Under the pieces are notes generated by a model that saw only the letters and a program-made list of their open reading frames with translations, was not told the DNA's origin and made no database searches. A program made the translations under genes and the position numbers. A stretch of DNA of 64,000 nucleotides from Arthrobacter sp. Marseille-P9274 (lineage in GTDB: Bacteria; Actinomycetota; Actinomycetes; Actinomycetales; Micrococcaceae): the NCBI RefSeq assembly GCF_946892675.1, contig NZ_CAMPOV010000001.1, positions 780,033 through 844,032 of the forward strand. The letters are read 5' to 3'. Within the stretch, counting starts at the first letter, position 1, and the number at the start of each line of letters is the position of its first letter. This document shows, one piece after another, positions 8,101-17,274 of this stretch.

Positions 8101-10749
8101 ATGAGAGTTGAATTCGGCTGGTTTCTAGACCGCGCGCCTTGGGCCTTCAGGGCGCCGGGACTCAATGCGGTGCGCGTAGGCCGGCTGGGCCTGACAGCCC
8201 TGCTCCAAACGAGGCTCGGCACCACCCGACCGGAAACGACCCATACCCTCCGGGTCAACCAGTACGCAGCCAGGCTGCGCGCACTCGATGCTCCCGGCGC
8301 CTGGTTCCACCGGTCCTTCGCGGTGGACCCGTGGGGCACAGCCCAAGACCTCCTGTACGCCCGCGACGAACTCGTCGCCAACGGCTGGGACGGCTCGCTG
8401 CCGGATGACGAAGTCTCCGACCTGGTGCACAGCCTGGCCGGGCTCGAGCAGGTCGGGTTGCCCCTCGCGCCCTCCCTGGCCGACGACGTCTCCGGACTGG
8501 TATCCGCGCTGGACTCGCCGCTTCCGCTCGGCATCTCCGTCATCGAACTTCAGCACCCAAGCGCCGCCCTGCCAGCCATTTGGCGGACGATTCTCGGCAA
8601 GTTGGCCGCCCGCGGCGTGCGGGTCCAAGAGCCTCATCCCCAGGCCGAGGAGGCGCCCATTATCACCGTCCTGGAGACGGAGACCGAATGGGAGGCCGCC
8701 GAGCACGCCGCGCGTTGGCTCGCCGCCGGGGAACGCAAGGAGACCACCGCCGTCGTCGCCTCCCGGTCGACAGCCGTCCTGGACCAGCATCTGTCCAGCC
8801 ACGCGCTCCCCCGGCTCGGCATCAGCGAGAAGTCCGCCTGGCGGGCGCAGGACCAGATCGTCCCGCTGTTCATGGAAGTGATCTGGGGCCCGGTGAACGT
8901 GCAGCTTCTGGGCGAGTTCCTGTCCCTCCCGCTCTCCCCCGGGCCGGTCCGAGCCAAGGCCGCTCGGGCACTGCTGAAGGCCCTGGCCGAGGAGCCCGGA
9001 ACCGGAGGCGCGGCCTGGGAGGACGCCCTGCGGTCCATCGCCGACGACGAAGAACTCGGGCCGGGCATGGCCACCGAGCTGGACGCACTGTTCTCTGGCC
9101 AGCTTCTCGTCGAGGATAACGGCGTCAGCGGTGCCGACATCGTGGAAAAAAGCAGGTGGCTGGCCGGACGGCTGGGCAGCCTGGCCGCGCGCGACGAATC
9201 ATCGAAGACAACGTCCGCGCAGCTGCAGAGTCTGCTGACACTACTCGACGGCATGCCGCGTGTCTCCCGGCCCGACCTGCGGCGGATGATCTCCTCCGTT
9301 GTCACCGAGACCTCGAGCCCGTTTGCCGCCGCCGAGGCATCACCCTGGTTGCGGCTGAACCACCTGAACGAGCTGATGGACGACGTCGACGACGTCCTAT
9401 GGTGGGGCTTCCAGTCGAGCTCACCGGCGCCGGGCCGGCGCTGGGAGGAACGGGACGTCGCCGCGCTCGCCCGGCTCGGCGTCGAACTTCCCTCGCCAGA
9501 AAGCCTCGCGGCGCTGCAAGTGGCCCAAACGGTCACCGCCGCCAGCCGCTGTAAGAACCTGCTCATCATCCAGACCACGCATCAGGACGGCGAACGCGTC
9601 GAGGGCAATCCGCTGCTCGAGGCCCTTGTCGCGGCGCAGCCGGTCCTGCCCGGGCCAGACGGCCGGCAGCCGGGCATCGCCGAGCTCGTCAAGCGTCGGA
9701 AGGTCACTCCCGGGGACGTGAACAACGGCGCCGACTGGGCTTTGGCGGGCCGTTCGGCCCGGTTGGTACCGGTACCGGCGCGCGAAGCCGCGGCCCCGCC
9801 GTTGTCCTTCGACATCGGACAGCGCCCGGACCTCAGGCCGGATTCACTGTCCTTCTCACAGCTAGGCAACCTGATCGGATGCACGCTCGCCTGGGTGCTG
9901 GACAGGAAAGTGAGGCTGCACGTTGCGGACGCGGGCAGCGTGCCCGGCGGCAACAAGATGATAGGCACCTTCATGCACAAGGTGGTCGAGGAGCTCCACC
10001 GGGACCTCCAAGCCGCGAACCAGTCGGTGCCCACTCCAGATCAGGTGGCCGCGAAGATCGACCAGCTGCTGCCCCAGCTGGCGTCAGAACTTCTGTTGCC
10101 TGGCCGGCGCAGCGGGCTAAAGCACCTGCACAGGGTCGTCGGTGCCTCGGTGCTGAAATTCTTTACAACGCTCAGCAAGGCCGGCATCGTCATCCAGTCC
10201 ATGGAGCAGAAATTCGAGAAGGACTTGGCACTCATTGTGGACGGCGCCGAGGTGAGCATCCCCGTCACCGGGTCCGCCGACGTCGTCGGGATCGACGCCG
10301 ACGGTCAGCGGGCGGTCATCGACCTCAAATGGCACAACCGGGACAAGTACCGGCTGGCCGAAGTGCGCGAGGGCAAGTCCCTCCAGCTGACCCTTTACCA
10401 GTGGGCGCTGAACGACGACGGCGACGAGGTGCCGGACTCACCGACGGCGTACTATCTGCTGAAACAGGGCACGTTCGCATCGACGGCCGCGGCCTTCGGC
10501 AACCCAATCCAGGCCCAGCAGAAGCCGGCGGAGCTGTGGGGCAAGGCCATCGCGGCGGCCGAATTCTCCATCAACGAGGTGGTCAACGGCCGCGTGGCCG
10601 CCGGACCGCTGCTGGACGCCGCCCTGGCTGCCGCCGGCGAACCTTCGGGCGAAGAACTGGCGGAGGGGGATGGCCGGCTGTACGGGAAGCCGCCCTGCAA
10701 ATTTTGTGACTTCAGCAGGCTTTGCGGACTCAAGGGGGACTTTTCGTGA
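8101..10749 (+). CDS. AddB-like PD-(D/E)XK nuclease with probable Fe-S cluster
   Basis: This 882-residue protein resembles the nuclease subunit of AddAB-type helicase-nucleases. The first 550 residues are a helicase-like scaffold without a clear Walker A motif. The C-terminal third carries a RecB-family nuclease: GTFMHKVVEEL near 622 and VIDLKWHNRDKYR near 740 (catalytic D and K), followed by LQLTLYQWAL. One Cys near 594 (LIGCTLAW) and the terminal CKFCDFSRLCG form the four-Cys Fe-S staple of AddB-type nucleases. ATG at 8101 is preferred to the adjacent ATG at 8098 because of spacing to AGGGGGA. The stop overlaps the GTG of the AddA-like gene by 4 bp. The pair should degrade or resect double-strand DNA ends. 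Family placement is good; the specific role (repair or defence) is open. Confidence 0.82.
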   Translation: MRVEFGWFLDRAPWAFRAPGLNAVRVGRLGLTALLQTRLGTTRPETTHTLRVNQYAARLRALDAPGAWFHRSFAVDPWGTAQDLLYARDELVANGWDGSLPDDEVSDLVHSLAGLEQVGLPLAPSLADDVSGLVSALDSPLPLGISVIELQHPSAALPAIWRTILGKLAARGVRVQEPHPQAEEAPIITVLETETEWEAAEHAARWLAAGERKETTAVVASRSTAVLDQHLSSHALPRLGISEKSAWRAQDQIVPLFMEVIWGPVNVQLLGEFLSLPLSPGPVRAKAARALLKALAEEPGTGGAAWEDALRSIADDEELGPGMATELDALFSGQLLVEDNGVSGADIVEKSRWLAGRLGSLAARDESSKTTSAQLQSLLTLLDGMPRVSRPDLRRMISSVVTETSSPFAAAEASPWLRLNHLNELMDDVDDVLWWGFQSSSPAPGRRWEERDVAALARLGVELPSPESLAALQVAQTVTAASRCKNLLIIQTTHQDGERVEGNPLLEALVAAQPVLPGPDGRQPGIAELVKRRKVTPGDVNNGADWALAGRSARLVPVPAREAAAPPLSFDIGQRPDLRPDSLSFSQLGNLIGCTLAWVLDRKVRLHVADAGSVPGGNKMIGTFMHKVVEELHRDLQAANQSVPTPDQVAAKIDQLLPQLASELLLPGRRSGLKHLHRVVGASVLKFFTTLSKAGIVIQSMEQKFEKDLALIVDGAEVSIPVTGSADVVGIDADGQRAVIDLKWHNRDKYRLAEVREGKSLQLTLYQWALNDDGDEVPDSPTAYYLLKQGTFASTAAAFGNPIQAQQKPAELWGKAIAAAEFSINEVVNGRVAAGPLLDAALAAAGEPSGEELAEGDGRLYGKPPCKFCDFSRLCGLKGDFS

Positions 10750-13700
10750 ACGCGTTGGACAACATCACCATGGTTTCCGCCAGTGCGGGGACCGGTAAGA
10801 CCTACTACCTGACCAACGCGATCGCTTCGAAGATCGCCCAAGGTGTTCCCGCCTCGGCCATCATGGCCACCACCTTCACGAAGAAGGCCGCGGGCGAGCT
10901 CAGGGAGCGGATCGCCGCGAAGCTGCTGGACCACCCCGGCGACGGCCAGGACCCGGCACGGCTTCGGGACGCAGCCCAGCAGTTGTCCGTCAGCCTGATC
11001 GGCACGGTCAACGGCGTCTGCGGTCGGCTGCTGCAGGAATACGCGATCGACGCCGGCCTATCCCCTGCCCTAGAGGTGATCGCGGAGGAGGAGCAGGCGG
11101 GCATGTTCCGGCTCGCCACTGACGCCGTTCTGGCGGACTATGCCGGGCAGATCCTGCCTCTGGCGCAGCGGCTCAGCCAACTGGAGGACGACGGCGCGTG
11201 GGACAAGACGGTGCGCAGCATCTGCGACGCCGCCCGGAACAACCTGCTCGGACCGGAGGCTCTCGCGGAGTGCGCCGAGCGTTCTTGGGCCGGTTTCAGA
11301 GAGTTGCTGGATGAGCCTGCGACGGACGACCGGTCCAGCTGGCTGCATCAGTTCCGGCAGGCGCTGCCAGAGCTGGTGTCGGTCGCCCGGACCGGCGTGG
11401 ACGCTGCTGGGAAGCCGGTCAAGACTTCGGGCGGCAATTTCGCCGGCAAGTGGCCAGTGATCAACGACAGGATCTCGGCCATGGACACTGTCGAGAACAT
11501 TTCTTGGGAGCAGTGGCGCGGAGCTGTTCCGAGTGATTCCGCGGCTTGGATCAAGAGCCACTTCGAGGGGCCCCGCACCGCCGTCCGGGACGGCCTGCTC
11601 TCGAATCCGGCCTTCCACGACGACGTCGAGCAGTACATCCGTCTGGTCTTCGCCTGCGCCGCCGACTGCCTCAAGGCGTTCGCCGATTTCAAGCGCCTGC
11701 ATGGCCTGATGGACTTCGTGGACCAGGAGACCCTGGTGGTGGAACTGCTCCGCAACAACGAGGCCTTCCGCGCCTCCTTCGGCCAGCGGGTGAAGTTCCT
11801 GGTGGTCGACGAATTCCAGGACACCAGCCCGCTGCAGCTGGAGCTGTTCCTGCAACTGAGCCGCCTGGTGGATGAGGTTGTCTGGGTGGGCGACCCCAAG
11901 CAGGCCATCTACCAGTTCCGCGGGACCGACCCGGAGTTGATGGGCGCCGTCGTGGCAGGCGTAAGGCACGTCAAACGGCTTTCTTACTCATGGCGGTCCC
12001 AGCGGGCGGTCATTGACCTCTCCAACGCCGTGTTCGTGCCGGTGTTCGATCTCATTGGCATGAAGCCGGAGTCCGTCCTGCTGGATCAACCCGAGGATCA
12101 TGCCGACTGGCCCGAGGGGTCGTTGGAGGCTTGGACACGCGGGCAGTCCAAGGACGAGGACCGGCTGGCCGCCACCGCCGCCGGAGTCGCCGACCTGCTC
12201 CGCCGCCGCCCGGAGCTAAAGCCCTCCGACGTGGCCGTCCTGTGCCGCTCCAATGCCGATGTTTCCGCCATCGCAGCTGCGCTGGCCGATCTGGGGATCC
12301 GCGCGAGTGTTAATGAGCAGTCCCTCTTTGAGCCCCGCGAAATCCAGCTGGTCCGCGCCGCGCTCGCTTTCGTCGCAGACAGGGGGGACACCGTCGCGCT
12401 GACCGAAATCGTCGCCCTGCATCCGGATCACGCCGCACACGGGAACTGGCAGCAGGAGCTGCTCGGCGCCGTCGTGCCCGCCGACGCGCTGGCCGCATGG
12501 GCGGCGGACCCGCTCATCGCCTCGCTGTCAGCGTTGCGCGAACGAGCGGGCCGTGCCACGCCCACGGAGGTCTTCGAAGAGGTCGTTGGACTGCTGGGTT
12601 TGCCCGGGATGATCAAGTCCTGGTCCTTGCCGGCCACCCGGCTGCGCAACCTGGATGCCTTCCGAGCCAGCCTCAACAGCTACTACGAGTCCTGCAAGGC
12701 GCTCAGGACCCCTGGCACGCTGCGCGGCTGTCTCCGGTTCCTCGCAGAAGAGGAGCAGAAGGGCGCGGAGAACTCGGGCGACGACGTCGTCAACGTCTTG
12801 ACATACCACAAAGCCAAGGGACTCGAGTGGCCGGTGGTCATCATGGAGAGCCTGGACAAGAAAAGCGGCGCCAGTCCTTTCGGCACCGCCGTGGAGCAGG
12901 ACGGAGCCTTCGACTTGGCCGCGCCGCTCGGCGGACGCTGGATCCGTTTTTGGCCCTCACCGTTCCCGTATGGTGGGTCGCCGCTGGACGAGGCGGCTCG
13001 GAACACCGCGGTGGCCACCCGCAGCGAGGACCGCGAGCGCAAGAACCTGGCCCGCCTGATGTACGTGGGCATGACACGGTCGGTGGAGACGACGGTGCTG
13101 ACCTCGAAGACGGCGGAGCCCGCGGGCTTGAACCTGCTCGGTATCCCGGAGCTCATTTCCTGGTCCGGATCCGACGGCGCAGGGAGCATCCGCGTGGCCG
13201 GCACCGCAGCGCCGCTTCCGGGCACGGCATTCTCCTACGCTCCTGGGGAAGCGGAGCAGCGCGACAGAGCGGCCGCCGTAGAACAGTACACGGACGTGTT
13301 GCCGCAGACCGGCGACGAAGAGGTGCATCTGCCCGCGCGCATCCAAGCCAGCAAGCAGGCATCCACGGACGGCACCGCCGAAGTCGCCGAGAAGTCGGAT
13401 CTAGGCTCACGACTGGTTGCCCACGGCGATCAAAGCTGGGACGCCGTCGGCTCCGCAATCCACACCTACCTCGGGACGGCTTACGAGGCACTGTCCCGGG
13501 ACGAGCAACTGGGCTTGGCCGAGCAGATCGTCGACAGATGGAACGTTCGCCATCTAGTCGGCGCCAACATGCTGGTGAGGGCGGGTGAGCGCCTAGCCGA
13601 TTTCCTGGCCGACAACTACCCGGGGGCCGAGAGACAGCGGGAGATTCCGATCGGTTGGCGCAACGGTGCTGATCAGGTGATGGAAGGCTGGATTGACTTG

Positions 13701-13907
13701 CTCTTGGAGACGTCGGAGGGCTACGTCCTGGTCGATCACAAGAGCTATCCCGGCAAGGAACCCGCCGAGCACATCCGGGATAACTACCTCGGCCAAATGG
13801 ACGCATACCGCGAGGCTGTCTTCGCGGCCACGGGCAGGCCGGTGGTCGAGACGCTGATTCACTTGCCCGCGTTGGGGAAGGTTTACGAAGTCGTCACAGC
13901 AAGCTAA
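10746..13907 (+). CDS. AddA-like UvrD helicase-nuclease
   Basis: This 1053-residue protein is translationally coupled to the AddB-like gene (GTGA overlap). Superfamily 1A motifs are intact: Walker A SASAGTGKT near residues 11-19, TTFTKKAAGELRER (motif Ia), VVDEFQDTSPLQ near 353 (Walker B), VGDPKQAIYQFRG (motif III), YHKAKGLEWPVV near 686 and MYVGMTRS near 770 (motif VI). The C-terminus is a second RecB-type nuclease with EGWIDLLLE and VLVDHKSYPGKE near 994. With nuclease domains in both subunits, the pair matches AddAB and not RecBCD. These enzymes load on DNA ends, unwind and cut both strands. Carriage in an accessory island beside a NERD-helicase suggests a dedicated anti-foreign-DNA or repair module, which is inference. 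Confidence 0.85.
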   Translation: MNALDNITMVSASAGTGKTYYLTNAIASKIAQGVPASAIMATTFTKKAAGELRERIAAKLLDHPGDGQDPARLRDAAQQLSVSLIGTVNGVCGRLLQEYAIDAGLSPALEVIAEEEQAGMFRLATDAVLADYAGQILPLAQRLSQLEDDGAWDKTVRSICDAARNNLLGPEALAECAERSWAGFRELLDEPATDDRSSWLHQFRQALPELVSVARTGVDAAGKPVKTSGGNFAGKWPVINDRISAMDTVENISWEQWRGAVPSDSAAWIKSHFEGPRTAVRDGLLSNPAFHDDVEQYIRLVFACAADCLKAFADFKRLHGLMDFVDQETLVVELLRNNEAFRASFGQRVKFLVVDEFQDTSPLQLELFLQLSRLVDEVVWVGDPKQAIYQFRGTDPELMGAVVAGVRHVKRLSYSWRSQRAVIDLSNAVFVPVFDLIGMKPESVLLDQPEDHADWPEGSLEAWTRGQSKDEDRLAATAAGVADLLRRRPELKPSDVAVLCRSNADVSAIAAALADLGIRASVNEQSLFEPREIQLVRAALAFVADRGDTVALTEIVALHPDHAAHGNWQQELLGAVVPADALAAWAADPLIASLSALRERAGRATPTEVFEEVVGLLGLPGMIKSWSLPATRLRNLDAFRASLNSYYESCKALRTPGTLRGCLRFLAEEEQKGAENSGDDVVNVLTYHKAKGLEWPVVIMESLDKKSGASPFGTAVEQDGAFDLAAPLGGRWIRFWPSPFPYGGSPLDEAARNTAVATRSEDRERKNLARLMYVGMTRSVETTVLTSKTAEPAGLNLLGIPELISWSGSDGAGSIRVAGTAAPLPGTAFSYAPGEAEQRDRAAAVEQYTDVLPQTGDEEVHLPARIQASKQASTDGTAEVAEKSDLGSRLVAHGDQSWDAVGSAIHTYLGTAYEALSRDEQLGLAEQIVDRWNVRHLVGANMLVRAGERLADFLADNYPGAERQREIPIGWRNGADQVMEGWIDLLLETSEGYVLVDHKSYPGKEPAEHIRDNYLGQMDAYREAVFAATGRPVVETLIHLPALGKVYEVVTAS

Positions 13908-13938
13908 TTCCGCCAATCTCCATGTAGACAGGCGAATC

Positions 13939-14571
13939 ATGGTACGAACTGGCAGACGTGGCGTAGCGCTCGAGCAGCTCTTGTCTCGCTCCGGCTACGA
14001 GTCTGTGGCTACCCCGGGAGCACCTCGCATTTCTGATCTCTCCCCGGGACTTGCGACCGATGTACTGGACCTCTATAGGCAACTCGGCGGAGTAGAAGAA
14101 GCTCCTAACTTGCGTCCGGGCTCTTGGGACCTTGCATTCAAGGGCGGGCTCGTCGTCGAGCTCGACGAGGAACTCCACTTCAACCGCTACCGCACGCTGA
14201 CTCTCGAGCCCAACTGGTCGAAACGACTTCCTTGGCACGCCGATTATTGCCGGTTCTCAATGGCTCACGAGCCCCTCTGTCTGAGCGCTGGACGATGGGG
14301 CAAACGGTGGACGAATCCGTCCTGCGAGTCGATGTTCGGACTACCAGCTACGCCGGGTGTACTCAGTGCAGGCGGAGCTCCTAGATGGAAGCAGCGTGCC
14401 CTCTACGACGCCATGAAAGACGCGGCGTCCTTGTCAGATCCACGCATTCGGCTAGCGAGGATCTCCGTTTTCGATCGCATAGCAGGGGTTAAAGTTTCCT
14501 CTCTGCTCGACGGTTCGGCGACCGTCGGCCCCCAAGCCATGGCCCGTTTCGTAGAAGGAAGATCGAATTGA
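13939..14571 (+). CDS. Unrecognised protein, possible nuclease-like fold
   Basis: This 210-residue protein lies 31 bp after the AddA-like gene on the same strand. The central segment GSWDLAFKGGLVVELDEELHFNRYR (about residues 57-81; only key residues are meant) carries an acidic D...ELDEE pattern on predicted beta strands, reminiscent of Vsr/PD-(D/E)XK endonuclease-like enzymes. The rest is rich in Trp and Arg (SKRLPWHADYCRF, GRWGKRWTNP). I cannot place it in a named family with certainty. Its position makes it a candidate accessory nuclease of the AddAB-like pair. Base composition is slightly lower in G+C than its neighbours. Confidence 0.55.
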   Translation: MVRTGRRGVALEQLLSRSGYESVATPGAPRISDLSPGLATDVLDLYRQLGGVEEAPNLRPGSWDLAFKGGLVVELDEELHFNRYRTLTLEPNWSKRLPWHADYCRFSMAHEPLCLSAGRWGKRWTNPSCESMFGLPATPGVLSAGGAPRWKQRALYDAMKDAASLSDPRIRLARISVFDRIAGVKVSSLLDGSATVGPQAMARFVEGRSN

Positions 14572-14710
14572 CCGCACGCATCCCAGCCGAGAAAGGTAGG
14601 GCAAAGGTTTCGCGCCCGCTTGGAGCATTTTCTCCCAGACGTGTTCTGAATTCTGGGCTCCCGAAGCTACATATCAAGCTTGGCTGCCCACTATTTCATT
14701 AGCCAGTTTC

Positions 14711-15097
14711 CTCGGCGGTTGCCCGGCGCTGTCCCGGACCGACTACGACGGCGTCGTTTCCCTCTCCCGCATCTGCACTTCCGAAACTCACGTGGACCCT
14801 GCCGACCATGCCTCGTTCTGCCTACTGGACGAAGCCGGCGCCGACTTCAACGCGCACCTGGACTACGTGCTCCGGGAAGCCGCTGCCGCCGTCGCACTCT
14901 CCCGTTTCGAAGGAAAGCGCGTCCTGCTGAACTGCGTCCGCATGGAAAGCCGCACCCTCACCGTCGCCGCCCTCTACGGCGCGATGGTCACCGGCATGAC
15001 CCCCGAAAAAGCCCTCGTTAAGGTCCGCGCCGCCCAACGCCAGCCCAAACCCCGCTTCCGCCTCGCGCTGCACCGCCTCTCACACGAGCCCCGATGA
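14711..15097 (+). pseudogene. Remnant copy of the glycohydrolase-fused phosphatase domain
   Basis: About 129 codons are a near copy of the C-terminal phosphatase domain encoded at 4918-5304, beginning at LGGCPALSRTDYDGVVSLSR and running to the stop codon. There is no start codon with a ribosome site and no glycohydrolase domain. The P-loop reads NCVRMESRT where the parent has HCVRMESRT; the nucleophilic Cys is kept but the invariant His is lost. Another substitution is V/G to I/C in the segment after SLSR. It is on the same strand as the parent, so it forms an imperfect direct repeat around the 5.3-14.6 kb cassette. Confidence 0.85.
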
Positions 15098-15185
15098 AGA
15101 TGGCGGGGCGGCTGGTCCTCACGGCAGCGTAAGGCTGCCTCGGTCTTCGTTCCCCGGCCCTGTGACTGCCACGCACGCAACCGGC

Positions 15186-15225
15186 CTGTCCTCAATGGCA
15201 CCAGCCCCGATGGCATTGAGGACAG
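15186..15225. terminator. Perfect 12-bp inverted repeat, likely bidirectional hairpin terminator
   Basis: CTGTCCTCAATG and CATTGAGGACAG flank a 16-base loop. It lies between the phosphatase remnant (+) and the 3' end of the opposing membrane-protein gene (-). The T-run is weak, as is usual in high-GC actinobacteria. Confidence 0.55.
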
Positions 15226-15289
15226 ATTTCCTTCATCGAATTGCCGACGCGCGAGGTCGCAACGGTCGATTAGCTTGCGCGGCGTCCTG

Positions 15290-16603
15290 TCAGGCAGCGA
15301 CTGCGGGGAACACTACGAGTGATCCGTCATTGTTTCGTTCGATCTCAATTGCAACGTCTGTCTGGTGGGTTCCCCCATTGAGCCCATCGCCCATCGCACG
15401 GAGGCGGTATGCAGCTTCGAGTAGTTCGTCGACCTCGCCTGGAGTAAACGCGGGGATCCGGAAACCGCCATTTCGCTTCAACTCGAGAGTGGAGAGTCGA
15501 AGGAGTATTGAACTGATGTCTGCCTCCAACTCGTCGACTCGACGTTCGTCGTCGCGAAGTGTTCCCATAAAGCGCTTGAACGGATTGCCCGTTCCCTCCA
15601 GCTGAGCGTGTTCGACTGCTTGCAGCACCAGTACTCGGCGCTTGAGAGCGATAGCGAGTCGCGCAAGCTCCAAATGTGCGCGGAATGTTCCGCCTTCCTC
15701 GTTGATGCCCGGGAATGTTTTGGTCAGGGCACCGACTTCAACCGGACCATCAGGCAGAGCATCTAGCCCATTCTGCCATTTCATAAGTCGACGCTTCGCT
15801 CGTTCTATCGCCGTGCTGATCGCGTACGACGAGGAATCTAGTCCCAGCGACAGGCCTATTCTGCCCTGATCCAAAACAATCGACGTCGCCTTGTCGATTG
15901 CGTCGCGACAACCGTCCAGCTCACCGCGTTCCTTCTCGAGGTTGTCTTCGTGTAACTGCTCCAAGAGGTCGGTGATGCGCTCGATCGCTTGCTGGCGCTG
16001 GTGATCGGCGTATGCGCTGGCGCCCACTGCTACGGCCATCAGCACAAGTGGCGCAGCCACTGTCAACACTCCAGCACTGGCTACCGCCACACCAGCTGTT
16101 GTGGCCGAACCGGTTGCGGCACCTGTAGCCGCCGCCTTACCAGCAACGGGAACAAACGTCGCTTTGGCTACGATGCCGGTAGGGCCGCGCAATGCGCTGT
16201 ACACGCCTCCGGCAACCGCCTTCGAAGCCATTGGTTTTACTAGTCCCTTACCGACCTGCGCGGCTACTTTTGCCGGTACCACCATTCGATAAAGCACCTC
16301 GCCGCTATCGGCAACATTCAGCTTCGCGGGTGTCGACTTCGCGGTCTGCGCCACGAGGCGCGATAACTGCTGCGCGAGCGGACTGGCTGCATGAAGCCGA
16401 ATCCCACCGTTCCGACCACGTTCGGCCGGCATCGGATGCGCTTCCAGAGTTGCGATTGGGGAATCTGCAAGCGTTGCCAGAGCTGTTCTCAATTCTGCAA
16501 GTCGAGCCGGATTCATACTGTGATTGCCTAGCACGTTCGGCACGCTCACAGCCTCCGTCGCGAGCGTCCATACTGGAACAGGCACCTTGTTTTCGGTGGT
16601 CAT
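15290..16603 (-). CDS. Unrecognised protein with a central membrane hairpin
   Basis: This 437-residue protein starts at an ATG behind GGGGAGGGGACAAG. Residues 1-120 are hydrophilic. Residues about 125-205 are Ala/Gly/Val-rich (TGAATGSATTAGVAVASAG, then VLTVAAPLVLMAVAVGASAYA), enough for one or two membrane or pore-forming helices. From DHQRQQAIERITDLLEQL onward it is long-helical, consistent with coiled coil. This layout (soluble sensor, hydrophobic hairpin, helical tail) resembles pore-forming effectors or dynamin-like membrane proteins, but no GTPase motif is visible. It is monocistronic and transcribed toward the AddAB-like cassette. Function unknown. Confidence 0.7.
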   Translation of the reverse strand: MTTENKVPVPVWTLATEAVSVPNVLGNHSMNPARLAELRTALATLADSPIATLEAHPMPAERGRNGGIRLHAASPLAQQLSRLVAQTAKSTPAKLNVADSGEVLYRMVVPAKVAAQVGKGLVKPMASKAVAGGVYSALRGPTGIVAKATFVPVAGKAAATGAATGSATTAGVAVASAGVLTVAAPLVLMAVAVGASAYADHQRQQAIERITDLLEQLHEDNLEKERGELDGCRDAIDKATSIVLDQGRIGLSLGLDSSSYAISTAIERAKRRLMKWQNGLDALPDGPVEVGALTKTFPGINEEGGTFRAHLELARLAIALKRRVLVLQAVEHAQLEGTGNPFKRFMGTLRDDERRVDELEADISSILLRLSTLELKRNGGFRIPAFTPGEVDELLEAAYRLRAMGDGLNGGTHQTDVAIEIERNNDGSLVVFPAVAA

Positions 16604-16966
16604 GTCTTGTCCCCTCCCCCAAACTCACATCCACCACAGACGGTGGCAGCGACACCAATTCAACCACAGGCCGCAGACGTAACCCTCGCCTAGGTTCTCA
16701 TTCGTTTTTCGTTTTCGCTCGCTGACGTGGAGACCTAACGAATTTGGCGACAACCATTCGTTCGCCATGACCATGAGGACCGCCGTATTGACAAGCTGGA
16801 TGATGCCGAGCGGCAGATGCCAACACGCGCCCCCCCTAACTCCTCTCGATGAGCGCGTTGCTCCCTGAAAGGTGAGGCTCGAAAACTGTCAGAGGCAACC
16901 TTTACCGTGAAAAGTGGGGCAGGCATCCGCTGCCACAACTAAATCGCGGACGTTCTTGGGGGAATC
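16604..16966. other. Divergent intergenic region
   Basis: This 363-bp AT-richer gap lies between the divergent genes at 16603 and 16967. It must hold both promoters. A TTGACA at about 16786 is the clearest -35-like element on the + strand, though no strong -10 follows at 17 bp. No gene or RNA structure was recognised. Confidence 0.4.
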
Positions 16967-17218
16967 ATGAGCGACGGTTATGCAATTTTCGACACTGGCA
17001 ATGACCAGCGAGATCCGGTTCGGCTTCTGCTCGGACAGACCAATCGGCTCAAAATCATCGACGGTCTTCGTGCTGCCGGGCTTCGTTCGAAGGACGAAGC
17101 CCTGGCCTTCCTCATGAAGACCACCGGCCGGCCGATCACGAGCCTCACGCAGGTTTACGACATCGAGGCTGCCAAAATCATGACCGAACTTCGCCGGCTC
17201 GGCCGCCGGACAACTTAG
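16967..17218 (+). CDS. Small protein of unknown function
   Basis: This 83-residue soluble, mostly helical protein has an ATG preceded by TTGGGGGAATC, the same leader found before the ARPP-1 gene. The LRSKDEALAFLMKTTGRPITSLTQVYDIEAAKIM segment suggests a helical bundle with two short helices resembling a degenerate DNA-binding unit. It is the first of a run of same-strand genes to 19.8 kb. No family recognised. Confidence 0.6.
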   Translation: MSDGYAIFDTGNDQRDPVRLLLGQTNRLKIIDGLRAAGLRSKDEALAFLMKTTGRPITSLTQVYDIEAAKIMTELRRLGRRTT

Positions 17219-17274
17219 TCCATACAGCAAAGGAACGCCAGCACCCACACCAACTACAGGCCGAGGAGGTCGCC

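Noticed and set aside
1-16603. A complete BREX, DISARM or Gabija system
   Set aside because: Hallmark genes (PglZ/BrxZ, DrmAB, GajA/B pair, methylases) are not visible. Only helicase classes are shared.
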